NCBI GenBank assembly: GCA_039707655.1
Contig: CM077666.1
Span: 281,560,666 to 281,624,665, forward strand
From: Elymus sibiricus
Lineage: Eukaryota > Streptophyta > Magnoliopsida > Poales > Poaceae
Length of the DNA: 64,000 nt
Direction: 5' to 3'
Of the stretch, positions 58,729-64,000 are shown one piece after another. The translations under genes were made by a program, and so were the position numbers. Every line of letters starts with the position of its first letter. Position 1 is the stretch's first letter. The notes below the pieces were generated by a model, which saw only the letters and a list, made by a program, of their open reading frames with translations, did no database searches and was not told the origin of the DNA.

Positions 58729-61280
58729 TTTTGAAAGGTCAACCGGCTCTTGGGGGCTGCGTATATATATGAGGAGGCAAGGGACAAGAAGTACCTCATA
58801 TTTTTTATTCATCATACCAACTAATATGGCCTCCATGTCTCGGCTTGCAGACGGATGGCTTAGATAGCCAGCGTGTAGCTCTTCGGCGGTAAGCTTTTCA
58901 AGGTTAGGAAGATGAAATTGCATTTGTCCTTCCTTGAGATGAGCCGCCTCGTCCTTGCTGGTATGCTTTGACAATGTCTTGGAAGGAGCCAGAGGTTTGT
59001 AAGTCGCCCCAGTAATAGTAACTTCCTCATGGGAAGCCACATTCTCAGTTGTTGGCTGGGGGCTGGGCGGCTTAGGATCAGAATCTGGATGAGCCTCAGG
59101 AGCCTCGATATCCATATCTGTCGGCTCATTATGCTGAGGGGCTTCTTCATGAGTATCTTTGGTGGTTTCAAAAGGCTCAACATGAGCTTCAGGGATGCTT
59201 GGCTTTGGAGTTGCCGGCTTTGGAACATCAGGAGTGGCAGCTGACCCACCAGTTTTCCTCCGTTTGGCTTGAGCCCTATGAAGCAAAGTTAAAATTACAC
59301 ATCAATGAGCAAGGATGGACTATTAATACAAAGAGTGGGACATAAAAATACTTACCCCTGGTTGATGATAAGGGGAGGCAACTTTGAAGCAGTTGAGTCA
59401 CCGGAAGAAGGAGGCGAGTCCTGAAAAAAGTTAGCATTGTTAAACGCTGATAAGCTGCAAGGATAGCATACAGGAAAAATAAGTTCAAGACAAGAAAGTA
59501 CTTTAGTGTGCTGTTTTCGAGGGGCCGGCATATTGGGTAAGCCGGCTAAAAGGTCTCCAGAGCCGGTGCTCCGGGTCTGACGTCTGCTGTCGTCTTGCTG
59601 TTTTTTCAAAAGAAAGTTAGGACCCAAGTGAGCAAAAGGACGGGAACTCTTTACCTTCTGTGCAGCCCGCCGTACTCCCTTTACTGGTGAAAGATCCGAG
59701 TCGGAGGAGACAATGGTTACCTCGGCAACATTGGCATGACTTGTTTCTGCTTCTTCCTGTGAGTAATCATCGTCAATGAGTTGCATAAAGAGAAGACCAA
59801 GGGGGCCAAGTTCTACCTCTGAGTCATTGAACTCGAACAAATCTTCAGATGATTGCCTCTTCCGACGAGTTGGCGCCTTAGATTTGGTCGCCTTGGGGAC
59901 CTTGTTTTTCTTCTTAAGAGTAGGGGGAAACAGTGTTTTCCAGAAGGAAGAGCCGGCCTGCGCATGGCAAAGCATATTCGTAGAAAAGGTTTAATATATT
60001 ATGTAAGGTACAGCAGTAAAAGAATGGATGAGGGTTAGGATGGAAAGACTTACATCCGGAGCCGGGTTAAGTGCAGAGAAGGGATTTAAACTCGTCTTGC
60101 TGTAGGCGGCTAATGATTGCCCCAGCAGAGACTTGACGATAGTGTTAAGATCCTGGTCCTTCAAGGGGGTCCGGGTGAAGCGTTGAGGGTCGTCTACTTT
60201 ACCAGTGTATTGGCATATTAAGGCGCCATGGCGGCTTAGCGGCAGAATCCTCTAGGAGACCCAGCAGTGGGTCAGATCAACACCCGTTAATCCGTTAGCT
60301 AACAGGGCCGTGACTTTTGAGAAAGTGGAGGCATATTGAGCACGCCCGGTGGCTGACATCCGGTCTGGAAGCTCCGTATATGTGCTAAGCCGGTAGGGAC
60401 GGTAACCAGTCAGTGGGTTTTCCCCCTCTGGTGAAGTGTCTTGGCAGTAGAACCAAGTCTTGTTCCACTCTTTGGGGTGACTCGGTAGGGCTGCTGTTGG
60501 GAAGAGTACATCCCTCCGCCTCTGAAGAGTAACGCCCCCGAGCTCGAGGCTTAACCCGTCCACCATTTCTGTTTGACGGTTGATGTAGAAGTACTCTTTG
60601 AAGAGATCGACAGACGGTTCCTCTTTAAGGTAGGCTTCATAGAAAGTTTGAAATTGGCACATATTGGTGACAGAATTCAAGCCAATGTCTTGGGGGTGCA
60701 GTTTGAATGCGTGTAAGATTTCCAGAAAAACTTGGACCCGGGCGGGAAGAAGCCACGAAGAAGATGGTTTGTGAATATAATGACCTCCCCGTCTTTGGGT
60801 TTAGGGGTAGTCTCATTGCCTGGAACCCTCCAATGGATAACATCCTGAGCCGGCAGAACTCCCATGGTGACAAAATCTTTGAGTGATTCTTTGGTCACCC
60901 CAGACTTTACCCAATTGTAGGTGGATGGGGTTTTAGACATGGCGGCGGTTTAGGAAACTGCGGAATGATATGAATTTTCGGTGGGTTAAAAATGCATTCT
61001 GACCAAGGTCGTTATGGCTAGAAATGGTGACAGCATTTGATGGGTCAATATAAAGTTATAAGCCGCCGAAGTTATTTGCGGTGTGATAGCGTGAGCCGGC
61101 AGCCTTACGGCGGGTCAAGTTTATCAGCGCGGACTGGAAAAATTTGCTAAGTGTGGAGAAACAGATTCTGCGACCACGGCTATGGATTAAAGATCTACGG
61201 GCGAGGGAAAAAGAAAAATAATTTTAGCCCTAAAAAGCCGGTGGAAGAACATGCATTTTCTATGCCGATTAAATGGAGCT

Positions 61281-61293
61281 GTATATTTATAAT
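61281..61293 (-). promoter_or_regulatory. TATA box for the Tat-2 antisense gene
   Basis: On the minus strand TTATAAATATAC lies about 340 bp upstream of the ATG at 60940 and points away from the Tat-2 3' LTR. Confidence 0.5.
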
Positions 61294-61970
61294 GAGCAAG
61301 GCCTGATTACGGGGCGGACGGCCACGTGATTTGGGCAGTATTATGAGGCCCTAAAAAGGTGTTCATTATCCAAATCTGTGAAGGACGTTCCGATGAACGG
61401 TGATGAACACCGAAGAAACCCGATGAACTCGGGGGAGATCTAAAGGACTAGTGCAGATCTGACAAGGAGCAGTAATGAAACCTTGAGGATGCAAGCAGAT
61501 GTGGCAATGTTCTGGATGCATTCAGGTTGATGCAGCGGCCGGTGTTGATGAATACGGTGAGGACTGTATGGCGCGGCGAGCTTCGGTGGCGTGGCGAGCT
61601 TCGGTTCTCCAGAGGAAGAAGAAGAAGGTGGCGACAGGGAAAATGAAAGCAATAACCCCCCGTGCTTATTATGAGGTTATAATGGTCTCACAAATGGTCC
61701 AGTGCGGGAATCAAGGGAGCACGATGATGATTAAACTAAGAAGACGCCTCGATTTTTGGCTGGTCATATTAATTAAGAAAGATCTGCTCTGACGTCAGAG
61801 GAATCTTTTTTGATTTTTCTGATGACATCGCGGTGGGTCATGAAAGCTTGTCAGAAGCAACGACCGACCATTTTCGGCGGGTCATGAAGATTATCAGAGA
61901 AGGCAAGACTAGCCAACCAGAAGATTTGGAGATTGACATGAACCAGTTCAAATCAATCTGGGGCCTAATG
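61294..61970. other. Region between the antisense-gene promoter and the Tat-2 3' LTR
   Basis: No conserved ORF is seen. It ends with the purine-rich TCTGGGGCCTAA at 61959-61970, the likely Tat-2 polypurine tract. Confidence 0.55.
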
Positions 61971-62481
61971 TTGGGGATATAACCCCATGGTGAGACCCGC
62001 CCAGGAGGGGCCGGGTCATACGGTTGGCGGCTTACGACAAGGTTAGGAGTAAGCTTATTCAATGGGCCTGGAGGCCCAGAACCGAAAGACAAGATGTAAC
62101 CCGGCGGGCTTGAGCCACCGGTGGCGGCTTGTTAAACAAGGCATGTGTAATTAGAGGTGAGGTCGATTATCAAGTATAACCCAGCCCAGACTCTTGTAAG
62201 CCCAGGGCCTTGACCTGTGTATATAAAGGCGGGTTACTCGGGCGGCTTAGGCCATGAAAGAACTGATCGATAGCTAGGTCAAGCGAACTCGCTCCCTTGT
62301 AATCGATACCCAATCAATACAACACAAAGCAGGACGTAGGCTTTTACCTCTTTTCGAGGGGCCGAACCGGGGTAAACCTTTGTCTCTCGATTCCGATCAA
62401 CCCCTTTGAGCTCACCACCTTAACAATGGCCTCGAACGTAAGTCCTTTCACTAGGGCATCTTCCGTGACAAAACCACAACA
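61971..62481 (+). repeat. 3' LTR of Tat-2 (511 bp)
   Basis: It starts TGTTGGGGATATAACC, keeps TATATAAA at 62220-62227, and is followed by the TSD copy gcatc. Confidence 0.95.
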
Positions 62482-62980
62482 GCATCCGTACAAAGTAGTA
62501 CGTGCCGCATGGAGTTATGAACGCAGTCTTTTCCTCATCTTCCTTAGCCATGAAAATCTGGTGGCATCCGAAGTAAGCATCCAAGAAGGAAAGCAGGTCA
62601 CACCCGGAGGTGGAATCAACAATCTGGTCGATGCGCGGCAAGGGGAAAGGGTCCTTCGGGCAAGCTTTGTTCAGGTCAGTGAAGTCAATGCAAAGCCTCC
62701 ATTTCCCATTCGCCTTGTGCACCACCACAGGGTTGGCTAACCAAGTTGGATGCAACACTCCTCTGACCAATCTAGCTGCTTCAAGTTTCCTGATCTCTTC
62801 GGCGATGAACTGCTGCCACTCCAAGGCCTGCTTCCTAACCTTTTGTTTGATGGGCCTGGCATGGGGGCAGACAACAAGGTGGTGCTCTATTACCTCCCTG
62901 GGAACACCGGGGATGTCAGATGGTTGCCAGGCAAACACAATGTCATTCGCCCAGAGGAAGGCAACGAGCGCACTTTCCTA
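62482..62980 (-). pseudogene. Tat-1 reverse transcriptase, N-terminal piece
   Basis: The minus-strand frame starts after TAG 62980-62978 with the FAWQPSDIPGVPRE linker, then WRLCIDFTDLNKACP, PLPRIDQIVD, SFLDAY and TAFITPCGTYYFVRM, ending at the Tat-2 target site. It continues in frame at 19634. Confidence 0.9.
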
Positions 62981-64000
62981 TTTGTTAGTAAGTGTGGCGC
63001 TGATGGTGAACGTGCCACCAGCGCCATCCCGCCCTGCCAGGATTTTCTTCGTCTTAGGATAGGTCACCTTGGCTTTCTTGCTAGTGGAACTCTCCGACAG
63101 ATCCTCCGGAGTCTGTGCCAGTGTCCCTACTAGTTTTCCTTTCTTTCCTTGATTCCTTGGTGGGAGCTGGTGCTTCTGGAACTTCAGCTGCTACCGCATC
63201 TCGATACATCTTATCCACGCATATGACTGCATCCTTCTTGTCGGAAGGGACAGAGATGATTCCAATGGGTCCTGGCATCTTCAGAGTGTTATAAGCATAA
63301 TGGGATGCCGCCATGAATTTTGTCAGGGCTGGGCGACCAAGAATTCCGTTGTAAGGCAGGGGAAGCTCAACCACATAGAACACCACCTTTTCGGTTCGGT
63401 AGTTTAATTCCCCACCAAACGTCACAGGCAAAGTGATCTTCGCCTTGGGTCGGCTCCTGCCGGGGTTGACTCCCTGGAAAGTACCCGCAGCCTTGAGCTC
63501 CTTGTTAGGAATTTGCAGCCTCTCGATCACCTTTCGGGAGATCAAATTCAATCCTGCCCCACCGTCAACTGACATCTTGGTGACCTTGAGGTTGCGGATC
63601 ATTGGAGAAACCAACAATGGCAAACACCCGACCGCGATGGTGCGATCAGGGTGATCCTCTTCATCAAAGATGATAGGCATGTGGGACCATCTGAGTGGCT
63701 TTTTGGACTCTATAGTAGGTTCCACAGTGCTGACCTCACGCCCCCACTGCTTGAGTTGCCAATGAGAGGAGTGCAAAGATGCCCCCCCATCAACACACAT
63801 GGCTTCGGTTGCCCTCTAGAATTCTCGGTCACTGGAATCCTCCTCGTCATCCTCATCCTCACTCATACCCTCTATTTCTTTCTTCTCACAGCCTATGGCT
63901 GGCCTTTCCATCTGTTGTGGGGTCTTGCCGTGGCGGCCTCCTCAGCCACCACGGCCCTTCCCGGCAGTAGCGTCTTGGCCTTTCTCCTTGTTGCACTTCT
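62981..64000 (-). pseudogene. Tat-1 gag end and protease
   Basis: Reading from the right edge: a basic tail, an acidic MSEDEDDEEDSSD stretch, a CVDGGASLH block, then the protease-like core MSVDGGAGLNLIS and ILGRPALTKFMA. TAG 63818-63816 and a TGA near 63938 break the front. A frame change near 63140 and TAG 62980 separate it from reverse transcriptase. The remaining gag and the 5' LTR lie outside the window. Confidence 0.8.

Larger units (their letters stand above)
48193..60940 (-). pseudogene. Multi-exon antisense gene of Tat-2 (Transposase_28-like N-terminus), with the Copia element in an intron
   Basis: The gene starts at ATG 60940. Predicted exons: 60940-60054, 59957-59655, 59597-59502, 59420-59356, 59276-58818, then beyond the Copia element 49179-48903 and 48870-48193 (TAA). 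The introns have GT...AG ends, for example GTAAGT at 60053 and GCGCAG at 59958, and phase is kept through the first four junctions. Exon 1 resembles the 'putative gypsy type transposon' family (Transposase_28) found in plant Tat elements. Later exons are Ser/Pro/acidic; exon 6 is a coiled coil (LKELDVIKAKLKTLKKSAE). Damage: a one-base loss near 60740, TAG 60254, TGA 48393. The junctions around the Copia insertion and of the last intron are not resolved. Function is unknown. Confidence 0.65.
19635..62481 (+). mobile_element. Tat-2: Tat-lineage Gypsy element containing three nested insertions
   Basis: LTRs of 513 and 511 bp and a perfect TSD gcatc (19630-19634, 62482-62486) bound it. Without the insertions at 20912-27612, 30099-43972 and 49732-58728 it is about 13.3 kb. 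Order: LTR, primer site, gag, protease, reverse transcriptase, RNase H, integrase, an antisense multi-exon gene, polypurine tract, LTR. By eye the LTRs differ at about 34 positions (6-7%), so it is by far older than the Copia element inside it. Confidence 0.95.
5169..64000 (-). mobile_element. Tat-1: Tat-lineage Gypsy element on the minus strand, split by Athila-2 and Tat-2
   Basis: Its 3' LTR is at 5169-6058 and its coding region reads right to left: gag end and protease near 63000-64000, reverse transcriptase in three pieces (62482-62980, 19458-19634, 9843-11011), RNase H, then integrase (8211-9842). The 5' LTR lies beyond 64000. When Athila-2 and Tat-2 with their TSDs are removed, the reverse-transcriptase frame runs through both junctions. 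The TATAT at 5164-5168 may be its TSD, but the partner is outside the window. An antisense accessory ORF sits beside the 3' LTR. Confidence 0.9.

Noticed and set aside
1..64000. Search for an ordinary host gene
   Set aside because: Every long ORF with recognisable motifs belongs to a bounded retrotransposon; the remaining ORFs are short or antisense shadows.

Overview
The window is transposon-packed plant DNA, almost certainly from a Triticeae grass (wheat, barley, rye or Aegilops). The evidence is a complete BARE-1/WIS/Angela-type Copia element, Athila-lineage elements with LTRs starting TGATACGTCTCCAACGTATC, Tat-lineage Gypsy elements with a TGGCGCCCACCGTGGGG primer site, and a Tekay-like chromovirus. 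I see no ordinary host gene, no tRNA or rRNA gene and no CRISPR. All assignments come from reading sequence, LTR pairs, target-site duplications (TSDs) and translations; family names are therefore tentative, whereas element boundaries supported by matching TSDs are firm.

Layout, outermost first. 1-2632: remnants (an LTR end with an internal 666-bp tandem duplication, a decayed LTR piece, a CACTA-like end). 2633-5168: Athila-type element 'Athila-1' (5' LTR, primer site, broken gag), cut by the next insertion. 5169 to beyond 64000: Tat-lineage Gypsy 'Tat-1' on the minus strand, whose reverse transcriptase is split into three pieces by two insertions: 'Athila-2' (11012-19457, TSD atctt) and 'Tat-2' (19635-62481, TSD gcatc). 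Tat-2, on the plus strand, carries three more insertions: a non-autonomous LTR element (20912-27612), a minus-strand chromovirus with 4-kb LTRs (30099-43972, TSD ttcac) and a young intact Copia element (49732-58728, TSD ttttg). Removing them restores reading frames across the junctions I checked, which confirms the nesting.

Coding content. Only the Copia polyprotein (52832-56815, 1327 aa) looks functional; its LTRs differ by one substitution that I could find plus a 39-bp minisatellite step. All other gag-pol regions are broken by stops and frameshifts, and most stops are TAG where CAG is expected or TGA where CGA is expected, as methyl-cytosine decay would give.

The most interesting content is accessory genes inside the retrotransposons: a B3-like antisense ORF with its own TATA box and poly(A) signal near the 3' LTR of Tat-1; a multi-exon antisense gene with its own TATA box in the same position of Tat-2, carrying the Copia element in an intron; and an extra ORF upstream of gag in the chromovirus with a weak double-stranded-RNA-binding-like pattern.
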